A stretch of 64,000 nt of DNA from Entoloma clypeatum. Lineage: Eukaryota; Basidiomycota; Agaricomycetes; Agaricales; Entolomataceae. The position numbers were made by a program, and so were the translations under genes. The notes below the pieces were generated by a model, which saw only the letters and a list, made by a program, of their open reading frames with translations, made no database searches and was not told the origin of the DNA. Location: assembly GCA_963565915.1 (NCBI GenBank), contig OY751495.1:3472001-3536000 (forward strand). Direction: 5' to 3'. Below are positions 11,501 through 21,118 of this stretch, piece after piece. Position 1 is the stretch's first letter. Every line of letters starts with the position of its first letter.

Positions 11501-13298
11501 CTTTGTAACCATGGTTAAGGAAGACGCCTAGGGACAATAGACATGTGTCCATATCCGGAATATAAAATACCGGTCGTAGGAGATGGGTTTTAGTTTCCCC
11601 ATTTAGGGTATGCCGTACTGGAACGGCCCCAACTCCGAGAATTTCCAGTTTCTTTCCCTTTGCAGCTGTTTGGACAAATCGCTTAGCCTTGAGAGGCCTG
11701 TAATACGCAAAGTCTTTGAACTCATGGGTAAAGTGTAATGATGCGCCGGAATCTAAGATCCACTGAGCGCGTTCTCTCTCTTTGCAGTGTGTGCAGGACG
11801 CGGAATGTTTGATATATTTTTTGTACAGATCATCACTAAAGAGATCTATACTATCTGCATCGGTACTAGCTAATATGTATTCAAACGTCTGTGCGTGATT
11901 ATTAGCGTTTCCCATTTGGTCAAGTTTGAGAGAAATATGTGACGAACCGTCAAGTTCAATCAGCCCATCTTCGAATTGTTCCGGCCCCATCCGCTCGCTT
12001 TGATGGTCTATGTCCATCATTTTCAGCGATTCTTCTATCGACGGGGCTACGCGACACTGTTTAGCCGGCCTTTCGTCGATGTCAGGAATGATGGTGTCTA
12101 GGATACGAAGATTCGATCCTGAGGGGCGAGCACCAATGCCGCGCGCGAGTTTGCGGACATGGTCGTTCTTTTTCCACACGGATGGTTTTCCAGAAGGAAG
12201 CCCGGTGTACTGTGACGGAGGGGGGTTCATTCGCTGAAGGAGCGACTGCATCTTTGTGGAATCGGGTTGGGCGGTACTTGTCGTTTTCCTGCGACCAGTG
12301 ACGGTGGTGAAGGACGGTGCCGGAAGAGGAGGGAAGTGGATGGCGGGAGCGACAAACTCAACCGTTTCCTCCACATGTTCGGACACGTTGTCCGCAGTGT
12401 TGGCGTTTTTCTTCTGATTGCGCCAGCATCCTTTTCCCTTCTTCTTTTCAGAAGCGGTACTATGGTCGGTCGAGTTAGGCTGCTCATCAGCATCGTTCTG
12501 TGAGGTACTCGGCTTTTGCTGCCTTTCCCATTTGGGGTCCTGCCCCTTTCGCTTTGTCCCGGAAATTTTCCAGGCCTGCTCATTGGACGCACGAGTAGAC
12601 CCGACCGAATACTTGCGCCTGTATTCCGAGATGATGCTCTCGGCGACGGCTTTGTAGGTAAAATCGTCGGCGTCGTAGACCTGGAAAAGGGCGGTGGAGA
12701 GTGACGACCAGGCGTCAGGAATCGCATTGGCGAGGATCATTGCCTGCATCAGATCGGGGACGACAAAGTTCGAATCGGCGAGCCGAGCGAAAAGAGACCC
12801 CAGGCGTTCGATTTCAGGCACGGGGTCGCGTCCAGACAGCTTGAAGGTGGCGGCGGTCTTGAAGTCGCCGAAGATGACAGCCGGGGATACCTTGGAGTAG
12901 TTATCTTTCAGCGATTTCCACGCGTCAAGTGCCGAGGTGCTGTCCTTGATGTGGCGTCTGATCGCTTCAGAGACTTTCAGGCGTATCGCCCCGAGAGCTA
13001 CGTCGTCGTCCCTGATCCAGGCTTTTTCTTCCTTACGGAAGCCGGGCTGGTCGACCGTGGTAGTCAGCACAGGGGGAGCAGCAGCAGTGGCCCCAGGGGT
13101 GGAGACCGTGGTGGTGAAGTCAGCGATCACGGGACGAGTGATGTCGCCAGAGACGATGCGCCAGACTCCTTGATGGAGGAGGTAAGATTTCATTTTTTCG
13201 GCCCAGCTCTGGTAGTCGATACCGTCGAAGGGGGTGATGATGTCAAGAGCAGAGCGAGAGGTAGACATTGTAGATGAATCTAAGAAAGGGTTTCCCAA
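8541..13298 (-). CDS. Copia gag-pol polyprotein, 1585 aa
   Basis: Intact single ORF in Ty1/copia order (protease, integrase, reverse transcriptase, RNase H). Gag of the UBN2 type fills roughly residues 1-330. The aspartic protease motif WILDSGAS is near 515. The integrase has an HHCC region (HKCLGHPN ... CTGCLKGK, about 650-690). Its core has HSDLK, VDGGGEF and the glutamate in the QNGRAERINR region. The reverse transcriptase has LVAKGFSQ and the catalytic YVDD. RNase H has FTDSDWASD, SSTEAEYMAL and a KHIDVRFHFVRE tail. No stop or frameshift interrupts it. I see no canonical CCHC zinc knuckle in Gag. A second ATG 10 codons in (MSTSRS) could be the true start. The 330 bp between the 5' LTR and the ORF would be leader. 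Confidence 0.95.
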   Translation of the reverse strand: MGNPFLDSSTMSTSRSALDIITPFDGIDYQSWAEKMKSYLLHQGVWRIVSGDITRPVIADFTTTVSTPGATAAAPPVLTTTVDQPGFRKEEKAWIRDDDVALGAIRLKVSEAIRRHIKDSTSALDAWKSLKDNYSKVSPAVIFGDFKTAATFKLSGRDPVPEIERLGSLFARLADSNFVVPDLMQAMILANAIPDAWSSLSTALFQVYDADDFTYKAVAESIISEYRRKYSVGSTRASNEQAWKISGTKRKGQDPKWERQQKPSTSQNDADEQPNSTDHSTASEKKKGKGCWRNQKKNANTADNVSEHVEETVEFVAPAIHFPPLPAPSFTTVTGRRKTTSTAQPDSTKMQSLLQRMNPPPSQYTGLPSGKPSVWKKNDHVRKLARGIGARPSGSNLRILDTIIPDIDERPAKQCRVAPSIEESLKMMDIDHQSERMGPEQFEDGLIELDGSSHISLKLDQMGNANNHAQTFEYILASTDADSIDLFSDDLYKKYIKHSASCTHCKERERAQWILDSGASLHFTHEFKDFAYYRPLKAKRFVQTAAKGKKLEILGVGAVPVRHTLNGETKTHLLRPVFYIPDMDTCLLSLGVFLNHGYKVDGMRGEINISKGLNKIQFSPHFIGQTIYWLDTEIRYDQIHAISSKITVETWHKCLGHPNDQALNEIPTSTKGVPKTLVHEKSQESCTGCLKGKMPNQSYPNSMTRAVKPFDLIHSDLKQISTASYHKYKYFLTFLDDFSSHVWVVLLRKKSGAITALKQFLAMIQNQFAATPKKWRVDGGGEFDEYKDVLANHGILIDVTLPYQHQQNGRAERINRTLWEKSQALRFDACLPPMWWEFCLEHAAFLYNRTPMRRLEWKTPYSRVTNEIPDMSSVRVFGCQAYVYIPKEKRRNSLESRSRLMIYLGSKPGVKGYRFMDPETNTIFMGGKAIFDESKYPRCHIDPLPENHPEMENPEPADEFEDLIPGSNDDESHNEIPHDPVPIEQDQPESDNELPASEPDDEPRVPTPEPEQVPDRPIRERRVRKMPGSIYGEDTPASDLEKLDRRRRLGGQTAWMNDLLMEAISVQVGIVEMSHKDIYPLPNKEDWYAAERKELDMLKHRGLITELVPLPEGRKALRNKWVYNEKSDGRLKARLVAKGFSQVEGIDFDQIFSLVVRYETVRLILALTALEGWFMTLLDVSSAFLYGTLREVIYMRQPEGYVVKGKEHLVYRLYKALYGLKQAALAWWRELDSSMKKLGFVRLHSDAGVFIHKSTNGEIVIAVIYVDDSAFLGTNREYMLEKKRAFMTTWECRDLGHLVPGGEPKEFLSIQIRQHGKRIFIDQVPYLEKILTRMGMSESNATHTPLPTGYKPMASEDEPNAELRSKYQSVIGSLLYLMIGTRPDICFAVIKMSQFSANPTKRHLEVARDICRYLKATKDYVIMYDGDSGKGIYAFTDSDWASDENTRRSTTGFFISLASGAITWVSSAQKTIALSSTEAEYMALSDCSRAATWLRSMLAELGMQIGSVPIYGDNNGSVFIASNPVTEKRSKHIDVRFHFVREKVSEGIITVEFIEGVNNPADLLTKNLGKILFNKFIPYFGLLKN

Positions 13299-13619
13299 TC
13301 AGTGATGTGTTATGAATATGATTCAAGAAAACAATTAAATGATTCCTTATGACATATTCCCTTTAGGAATAGCGGTCACGGGAAAACCCTTTATATGTCA
13401 GAAACGTATAAGGTGCGATCAACGTTTCCACATGGAGTGTACTAGGTCAATCCCCTTAGGGACGTCTCATGACAGGTACTTGTCGTAATGACGTTCCCAG
13501 GTTCATATGTGAAGAAGTAAGACTCAGAACCTAGATCTTTCGATCGGTTCTTTGCCAACCAGGGTAGAGTGGGCAGGTACTCGCTGTTGCCAGCGTTTCC
13601 CAAGTCCCTCTGCTATCCG

Positions 13620-13631
13620 GGGCCCATAACC
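13620..13631 (-). other. Copia primer-binding site
   Basis: On the minus strand GGTTATGGGCCC follows the 5' LTR directly. This is the arrangement of Drosophila copia, which primes from an internal (anticodon-region) fragment of initiator tRNA-Met rather than its 3' end. The family comparison is from memory. The decayed copia at 48012 has a close variant, GGTTATTGGGCCCC. Confidence 0.65.
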
Positions 13632-13942
13632 TGTTGAAGTTCCACCTGGGCGCTAGCCGCAGATGTACTGAGCAACACAGCTACAGTGGAAGTACTCTAC
13701 TTAACCGTTCTAGTCACTTACTTGGATTGGAAAGGGTGAGGCTGGTGAGAGCGGTTGAGGCTGGTAAGAGCGATGGAGCTGGTTAAGAGTCAAGAGACAA
13801 CTTGTTGGTATTGACAGTTTCCTGGTCTTATATACCGTACTACTGTTTGTACCAACCAAACAAGTATGTAAGAAAGATATGTAATGGTCACGTGATGTGA
13901 TCTAATCTAAATCTAATCTACGTGATGGGAAAAGTTTCAACA
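13632..13942 (-). repeat. Copia 5' LTR
   Basis: 311 bp with TG...CA ends and the same length as its partner, followed by the CAATC target duplication. In the element's orientation this LTR holds the promoter. It retains CG at the three sites where the other LTR has TG. Confidence 0.93.
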
Positions 13943-14018
13943 CAATCTATTGTGACCATGATGGGGATCTCCGGCTGACTTTGAACAGTGGCTTCTTTAC
14001 TTGAAATGGAATGGATTA

Positions 14019-14854
14019 CATTGTAAACAATAACAATCTAATATAGAATTTATTTGCTGACCACATTGTGGGAACACAAGTAAAATCCATTTTTAATAAT
14101 TATTTAATGTGCTCTGCATGTTTCCACTGAGCAAATGCAAAAGAAAATGCAAAATGTGATTGTGATGTGGCCCCGATATTTCCTTCTCTTAAATGGAGAT
14201 CCCATTCAAAAATCAAACCACTTGTTTATCCTTTATGAGAACTGAGTTTGATCCCAGCTTATATAGCAGGAACATGCTGAACAAATTATTTATTTGATTC
14301 CTATGTTCTATCCTCGTGCATGAAATTCCCATTGACAAAGAACATTTTAAAAGAAATCACGGTGAAGTCATCATGAGATTGGCAATCACACCATTTGTAT
14401 ATTTTTAATCTTCTTCTTTGTTTGAGGAAACATTTTAAAGACTACAAAGGATGTGATGGGTACATTTTAAACATGGCAGCAGTGTGGTTGTCGGTCACAA
14501 CATGGACTCAGTGTGATTTCTTTTAAAATGTTCTTTGTCAATAGGAATTTCATGCACGAGGGTAGAACATAGGGATCAAATAAATAATTTGTTCAGCATG
14601 TTCCTGCTATGTAAGCTGGGATCAAACTCAGTTCTCATAAAGGATAAACAAGTGGTTTGATTTTTGAATGGGATCTCCATTTGAGAGAAGGAAATATCGG
14701 GGCCACATCACAATCACATTTTGCATTTTCTTTTGCATTTGCTCAGTGGAAACATGCAGAGCACATCAAATAATTATTAAAAATGGATTTTACTTGTGTT
14801 CCCACAATGTGGTCAGCAAATAAATTCTACATTAGATCGTTATTTGTTTACAAT
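14019..14854. mobile_element. Foldback element with 342-bp inverted arms
   Basis: Arms at 14019-14360 and 14513-14854 are near-perfect reverse complements around a 152-bp loop. The outer ends are CATTGTAAACAA and TTGTTTACAATG. No ORF of note and no clear target duplication. Scattered single-base differences, mostly in the right arm, show it is not a recent assembly artefact. If transcribed it would give a long hairpin RNA. Superfamily not assignable. Confidence 0.85.
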
Positions 14855-15342
14855 GTTTTCGAGGGGTACATTGGTCCAGTCCTGCTGTGTGAGTTTGAGT
14901 TTACGAGAAATCGGCTTTACCAGACGGCCAGCGCCAACTTTTTCGTCGTCTATCATGTCATCAATCAATGTTGATCGGATCACCGGCTATTCATTGCCGG
15001 CTCACTGGCCAACTGGCCCATCTATCGTGCTCGGCTACGCATGTCTGCTTATCTGATGCTTGCTACTCAGCATCTCCACTTTTTTCGTCCTCAAGAGGGC
15101 CGAAAATTCCAACCAACAAACCCTCGGACAATCAATGAAGTCATGTGTTGCGCTCACATGACTTTGTTGATTGTTGATTCACGGTGAGATCTCAACCCCA
15201 CACTCTCTCATGCTTGATAGACTCTCTGTCGCCATTAGTAGACTATTTGTTGCCACTGGGGGACTATTCGTCACGACTGGTGGACCATTCATTACTGTCT
15301 TTACTAACCTTTCTTTTCTGCAGATATCTGCAGAGATAACTC
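14855..15342. other. Non-coding gap
   Basis: About 490 bp between the foldback element and a tandem repeat. A/T-rich, with short imperfect repeats such as ACTATTTGTTGCCACTGGGG followed by GACTATTCGTCACGACTGGT. No gene seen. Confidence 0.5.
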
Positions 15343-15960
15343 ATAACTCAGTGGGTTTTCATTTGTTTTCTTTTGTGTATATTTCAAATTGATTGCATTA
15401 GTGTGTAGATAAAAGCCCCAGGCCGACGATAGCCCGGTGTTATGCAGACATGGCGCGATTTTACATTTTTATGGGTGAAGGGATTAAAAGGATTTATAGA
15501 TTATAACTCAGTGAGTTCTTGTTCATTTTCTTTCATGTATATCTCAAATTAAGTGAATTTGGAGGATACAGCTCTGGGTACAACAACCACGGCGGTCGCG
15601 GAGGATACAGCGGTGGGTATAGCCGCCATGACAGCTACCGCGGTAGCTATGGCCACAAAGGGGATGGTTATAGCCGTGGATATGGGGGACGTGATGGATA
15701 TGGTCGCGGCCGAGGGCGTTATTAGATATTGAGAGACTCATCAGAACTTCGTCTCGCTCAGTGCAGATTGAATGCCTGTGCAGACAATAGCCCGGCATTT
15801 CGCAGTTGTGGCGTGATTCAGCATTTTTATGGGTCAAGGGGTGGAAATGATGTATAGATCATAACTTGGTAAGTTTTTATTCGTTTTCCTTCGTTTGTAT
15901 CTCAAATCCATCCACTTAGAGTGTAGATTAAATGCCTGGGTGGACGATAGCCCAACGCAG
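15343..15960 (+). repeat. Three diverged ~160-bp tandem repeats
   Basis: Units begin near 15343, 15503 and 15858. Each contains ATAACT(C/T)(A/G)GT, a T/C-rich stretch, TATxTCAAAT, a GTGxAGAT(T/A) motif and a GA(C/T)(G/A)ATAGCCC box. The first two also share CATTTTTATGGGT(G/C)AAGG. The middle unit holds an extra ~190 bp with a Gly/Tyr/Arg-rich ORF. Divergence between units is substantial, so the array is old. Confidence 0.6.
15544..15725 (+). CDS. Gly/Tyr/Arg-rich ORF fragment
   Basis: An open stretch ends at 15725. It reads as a low-complexity run of GGYS, RGGYSGGYS, GYGGRDGYGRG and a terminal RGRY, typical of the C-terminal tail of glycine-rich RNA-binding proteins. No RRM or other folded domain precedes it, because the upstream sequence is a repeat unit. 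It lies exactly within the segment that only the middle tandem unit has. It may be a 3' exon fragment carried into the repeat. I doubt it is a functional gene by itself. Confidence 0.25.
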
Positions 15961-16632
15961 CACAGAGGTACTACCTGCAAATACCTGTGAACCTACCAAC
16001 AGTTCGCAGTATGTGCACAGGTAGGGATTTTGGCAACCTCTACCTCTACCTGTGCTACACGATCTGTCAGATACCACAGGTTGACCTTTACCTGCCGTTA
16101 ACCCTATCCATTGATATTATGCAAATATAGTTTGTCTGTCCTGCTGGTGCCAGAGCCTATTCCCAGTAGTTTGAGTTTCAAGGAGCTCCCTCCCGCCTCC
16201 CCCACCTCTTGCCTCACCACTCCCAATGCAAAATTAACCAGTGAGCCTGTCAATTCGTATGTCCTAAGTTCTATGTCATGGACCTTACAAGTTCTATCTA
16301 ATCCACCTTTCTCCTGCAGCAACAAAACACCCTTTCCACTGTCGCTCCCACAGGTACAGCTGCTACTTTATTAACTGGCCTATGCCATGACTCAAAATAA
16401 TTAGGTTTGTGGGAGTCCAGTATGTCTTGATCAATGGTTTATTTATTGTGCTAAATACCGGCCTTGTACATTAAGATTTGAATTACTGAGGACTAAGTAT
16501 AGTGTCATGTCATGTATTGCGGTAGCTTGACCATTTGAAGACTACAATGAAAGTGGACATTGAAACTGATTCAGGCAAAGTCAAAAACGAACTCAGACAT
16601 CGCCGTGCTCTGCAGCGGCCCACTCACCAGTG
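15961..16632. other. Non-coding gap with clustered ACCTG motifs
   Basis: About 670 bp. Positions 15968-16100 hold many copies of ACCTG or CAGGT in both orientations. Beyond that the sequence is A/T-rich, with only small unconvincing ORFs (16104-16374). No gene supported. Confidence 0.45.
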
Positions 16633-19147
16633 GTTGTTGGCCTTACAAACCTGTTACTGTATAATATTATGGATCAACTCACAATGCTATTTGGGCCCAG
16701 CCAAGCTCTGAGAACTGCCCCCACCTCCACCGCTCCCTCATGCCTGCAGTGCCTGTGCCTCTCCCTCAATTAGTCCGGGTCCGGTGGCCTCACATTTGCA
16801 GGCCGCGCACTCCTCATGGATGATTTGCAGGAAGCAGAGCTAACTGGTAACGAAGCCAACCTGTAATCACATTCAGTTGCTGAGCAACCACTCAGCGACG
16901 CACTCACAATTCAAGCCATAGCTATGGGCACTGTTGGCGTCAAGCGTCGGGCTGGGTGAGTACTGATTAGTCAGTGGGTAGACTTGTGTCAAAACAGGAT
17001 GAACCTCTGCATGGAATGCGGTGACTCACAAGTTCCTCAGACCTCAGTAGACCTTTGATGACAAGCTCAAGCAGCCGAGCTGTCGCAGCTTCTCACCTGT
17101 CAGGCCTGTCAGGTGTTAGCCAAACAAACAAACAAAAAAACCGGGGGCAACGCACCCACCCTTCAAGTTCACGACCCTTCTTCTCTGGAGTCCAAAGGGC
17201 TGACCTTCACAGGTCGTTGAGGGTCACTTCTAGCATGAGTGACGACGAAGGAGGTGGTGAGGAGGAATCTTGTAAACACGAAGACAAGGGGGTCATAATG
17301 CAGAAAATGGGGGATTCAAACGCCGGGTTGCTCCCTTTATAAATTTATTCAATCTCCGATTACAACTATAATGTTGAAAAGTTGCCCAAAGTTGCGAGTC
17401 CTACCAACTCATCATAATCGGAGGTGAACTATTTAATATCTGACATGAATTTTGCAAAGTAGTTGCCGACTTGGTAGTTAGTTCACAATGTAAATACAAC
17501 CTCGTTCTCACATTATCCTTGCCTCACAGTATGAGTAGAATACTGTACATCAGCAAATCCTGACCATGTTAGCCAACACTCCACAGCACTGTATAGCATC
17601 ATAGCCCCATAGCAAGGGTGCTTTGCTATGGAGTGCTGTCAATTCCCACGTCACTTCTGTCTAGAATCAGGGGTGTGCTGTCGAGTGCTGTCTAGCACTC
17701 GACAGACAGGGTCCTTTCAATGCTGCATTTAGTTCTGTCCCCGGATACCATACCAGCGCATCCTGAATTCACAACACATGATAGGCAAGGGGAGTTCCAA
17801 AAAGAATATATATGGAGAGGCAGCTATATAGATACAAAAATTACACTAAACCCGAAAAAAGAAGCCCCTTCTAAGTGAACGCGAATGCGAACATTGTTTA
17901 AAATCCTGCACATGAATGTAAACATAAATGGAATGCCATCAAATGTGTTCAGATGCATTTGGCACATGCAGTTTGCACACAATGGGTTGGACATGGAGGT
18001 GCCGGAACATGGATAGGCGGAGGCAGTCTATAATATCATAGACATGAGAAGAAAGAAACAAAAAAAGAAAACAAAAAGACCGTGGTACAGTCAAACGAAA
18101 GTCGGAGGTTCTTCTTCAATCTTGGTGGGCATTGGTGGGGGTGGGCGACACGGATTGAGGCGACAACAGAGGCCATGACCACATTTGGCATCAATGGCCG
18201 CATTACAGTCAACGTGACCCCAAGACATAAATTAAGAGAAATCGTAACTAACCTATGAAGGATTTGTCAGACAATAAAAGAGAGTGTGGGACCACTTACC
18301 AGATTCGCGGGGCAGGCCCAAACAGAGCATGTGAGAACAGGAGGGGCAGTGGGTTGAGCACATATCGTTACACAGGGATGGAGGTGGTGCAGTGGGGAGT
18401 TCATGAATGACCATGTGCCGATGGATTGTCTGCTTACAGGCATGTCAGCAAGGGTGAGAGGGATAAGACACTTGCCATGCATTTTCCTCACACCATGCAC
18501 CATGACAGAAGAGGACAAAGAGTGAGGCAGAATGTGTGGTGGCAGGAACAGGAATAAGAGACTTAAGCAAATTCGCGATATGGCACAACAATGTAATTTT
18601 TGGTAGTTGCCGATCAATCAGCAAATTCCAAATATGGTTCAACCAGGTCCAATGTTCAACGGCATCAAATTTCTGTTGTCCCATCGTCTCCCTCAATGCC
18701 TGACCCACCTGACTCATCTGCACCATGGCCCTCTGACTTCAAATTCATGGAGGGAGTTTTTTAATGAGTAGTTACAATTGTAGTTACTCCAATCCTTGCA
18801 TCAGTAGCTACTTGACAACAAATATATGAGTTTTGCCCCAAAATTCTGTATTTACTATGGATGCTATGAACTATGGATGCTATGAACTACGGATGCTGTG
18901 GACACTACAGGGTCCTAGGGCATTGTCGGCTAAAGCAATTTGCTATGACATGTTGTGGGAACGATGAGTTTGCTATGGCATGCTTGTGGGAAAAATCAGG
19001 GTTTGCTGATGTATCTAATGCACAATATTATTGTAATACTACTGACCATAGATAAGCTGTTTATGAGCTGTTGTCAAGGTGTTATAATATTGTAGCATGC
19101 TCGTGAGTGTCATATTGCTAAATCAGAACTTCCCTGATTTGCTGATG
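16633..19147 (+). mobile_element. TIR element, family A, right copy (interrupted)
   Basis: Inverted copy of 105-2480. Homology starts at GGTTGTTGGCCTTACAAACC, so the outermost ~60 bp seen in the left copy are missing here. It ends with CTGATTTGCTGATG at 19147. It lacks about 365 bp that the left copy has; the junction shows GGGCCC. It is split by a family B element at 17548-19011. The 95-codon ORF at 17055-17342 is shared with the left copy. The hAT-like insertion of the left copy is absent, so this copy shows that element's empty site. Confidence 0.65.
17548..19011. mobile_element. TIR element, family B, in family A copy
   Basis: A 1464-bp insertion with 16-bp ends CATCAGCAAATCCTGA and CATCAGCAAACCCTGA (complement), flanked by TA on both sides. 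The left family A copy has a single TA at the same place (ACTG-TA-TCTAATG), giving the empty site. Its ends share CATCAGCAAA with family A, so the families are related. Inside, repeated GCTATGG-type motifs occur near both ends. A minus-strand region (18267-18726) reads partly open, but I recognise no transposase motif there. Superfamily unresolved; the TA target is compatible with Tc1/mariner-like mobilisation. Confidence 0.75.
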
Positions 19148-19532
19148 CGTATAATTATAATGAGGGATAGCACGCGACGCGGTAGGGTGGCAAATGGCAG
19201 GGTATTATTCCCAGTCAAAATCGGATCATGGTTCCAGATGGGGAAATCAGGTGAAATCCGGCCCCTATGTGATTTTTCCCAGATGGTCCCACCGAGAACC
19301 TGCTGTTCCGAAAAAAACAGATATCTCACCTAAAGTCTGTGAATGGATGGGGTTAAGTGGGTCAAAAACAGGTGCTGATGTGGGATTTTCCTGATTGGGC
19401 TTTCAGGGTTGTTTTCGGGGAATTTTCAGTTGGTTCACTTTTAGTTGTAGATGATGGTTTTTAATAATTTGATTCACTATACTAATATAATACAAAATAA
19501 CTACAAACTATACTATATATAAACTAATTTGA
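19148..19532. other. Non-coding gap
   Basis: About 385 bp between the end of the family A copy and the minisatellite. Short ORFs on both strands overlap each other and show no recognisable domain. No feature assigned. Confidence 0.4.
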
Positions 19533-20320
19533 GCATGAGGGCATTGGACGCGAGGATGGTGGTTGGGGGATAAGGAGCGGACATTGGGCACAAGGGGAGG
19601 CCGTTGGGCCTGAGGGACGGTCGTTGGATGCAAGGGGCGGTCGTTGGACACGGGGGGCGGCCGTTTCGCAAGAGGGGAGGCCATTGTGCAGGAGGAGCAG
19701 CCGTTGTGCCCAAGGCATGGTCGTTGGACATGGGGGGTGGTCATTAGGGGCAAGGGGGGCTATTGGGCCCCAGGGACGGTGGTTGGACAAGGGGGGGGCG
19801 GCCGTTTCGCAGGAGAGGGGGCCGTTGTGCAGGAGGAGCAGCCATTGCGCCTGAGGCACAGTCGTTGGATACGAGGGGCAGCCGTTGGGCACGAGGAGCC
19901 GCCGTTGGGCATGAAGGAAGGTGGTTGGATGCAAGGGGAAGCCGTAGGGCAGGAGACGCGGCCCTTGGGCATGAGGGATGGTCATTGGGCACGGGAAATG
20001 GCCATTTGGCATGAGAAATCGCTGTTGGGCAGGAGACATGGCCGTTGGGCACAAAGGTAGGCCATTGGGCAAGAGACGCGGTCGTTGGGCGCAAAAGAAG
20101 GTGGTTGGACGTCATTGGGCAGGAGACGTGGCCGTTGGGTATGAGGGATGGTCGCTGGGAACGAGGGATGGTCGTTGGGCATGGGGAATGGCCGTTGGGC
20201 GCAAAGGAAGGTGGTTGGGCAGGAGACGCAGCCATTGGGCAACAGGGACGGCCGTTGGGCACAGAGGTAGGCCGTTGGGCAAGAAACATGGCAGTTGGGC
20301 ATGAGGGGTGGCTGTTGAGC
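19533..20320. repeat. 20-bp minisatellite, about 39 units
   Basis: A tandem array with a strict 20-bp period, for example GGCCATTGGGCAAGAGACGC followed by GGTCGTTGGGCGCAAAAGAA. The consensus core is GG(C/T)CGTTGGGCA. Units vary strongly, but the period is kept almost throughout. Because 20 is not a multiple of three, the array reads open in several frames on both strands as 20-residue repeats. Those ORFs are by-products, not genes. A related 20-bp array lies at 50341-50652. Confidence 0.9.
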
Positions 20321-20484
20321 CCACGAACCAGGCGATGATCAATGACGGGGGCAGAGCGAGGGGAGACGTAGTGGGAAGTGGTTGGCAGTGGTTACATACT
20401 TAAAATTTTAAAGTTCAATGACTTGCTTCAGTGAGTTGAATCGGAGTTTGAATTGACTTGAAAAATCTTGAGTGTGCCAGCATA

Positions 20485-20880
20485 CTATCCCTCACCCTAA
20501 GGTCGGCATGGCTGTGTCAAGACCTCAAGGTCGTCAGTCACATCAGGTCACAAGTCGATTCTGCACTCCGCTGTCAAGTTGGCGACGTGGCGTCGAAAAG
20601 AGCATGTCCATGTGATACTTTATTTATACTCCGACACGGCAGGGACCGACAGGTGACATTCAGTGTGACTCCCCAAATTCAGCAGTTTCAACAGATGTCG
20701 AGCGATCTCAACATCCGCCACAGTTCTACAACATTTTGTGTGTTCAATTCAATCATAGTCAATACTAAATACTGTCTGTGTTGACCATCAGGCCGTGAAA
20801 GTAGCTAGGAAGGCGATCTGAGAAATCTGCCGACCTTGAGGATTTTGACACAGCCACGCTGACCTTAGGGTGAGGGATAG
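20485..20880. mobile_element. MITE with ~50-bp TIRs and TA target site
   Basis: 396 bp. The ends CTATCCCTCACCCTAAGGTC and the matching complement continue as imperfect inverted repeats to about 20533 and from 20831. TA flanks both ends (20483-20484, 20881-20882). Short length, long TIRs and a TA target fit a Tc1/mariner-type MITE. No coding sequence. Confidence 0.75.
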
Positions 20881-21118
20881 TAATGTGTCGTTGGTGCGAA
20901 GTCCGAACAGGTGCAACGCACCTTTTCGTTGCAAGGCTGGGAATCTCGATTCCCAACTTTCCCTGTCAGGGACCACCTCAATCCCACAAGGGCCGGATTC
21001 CACCAGGTCCGATTTTGACTGGGTATTATTACTAAGCCGGATCCTCTGGCTCCCAGACCATACCGTTAATACCGTTTAGGGGATGTGAGACTAACACTGA
21101 CAGCAGCTTGGATCGTCC

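Larger units (their letters stand above)
8164..13942 (-). mobile_element. Complete Ty1/copia LTR retrotransposon
   Basis: A 5.8-kb element on the minus strand with two 311-bp LTRs, each TGTTGAA...TTCAACA, a 5-bp CAATC target duplication, primer-binding site, polypurine tract and one uninterrupted gag-pol ORF. The LTRs differ at only three sites, so insertion is recent. All three are C-to-T at CpG in the left LTR. All parts needed for autonomous transposition appear present. Confidence 0.95.

Noticed and set aside
1..19147. The two inverted family A copies as ends of one 19-kb composite transposon
   Set aside because: The copies have independent insertions and deletions, and the outer end is missing from the right copy. 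Two separate insertions explain this better.
19508..20342. Long ORFs on both strands (e.g. 182 and 181 residues) of proline/asparagine repeats
   Set aside because: They are the expected by-product of a 20-bp tandem repeat read in all frames; no start context or non-repeat domain.
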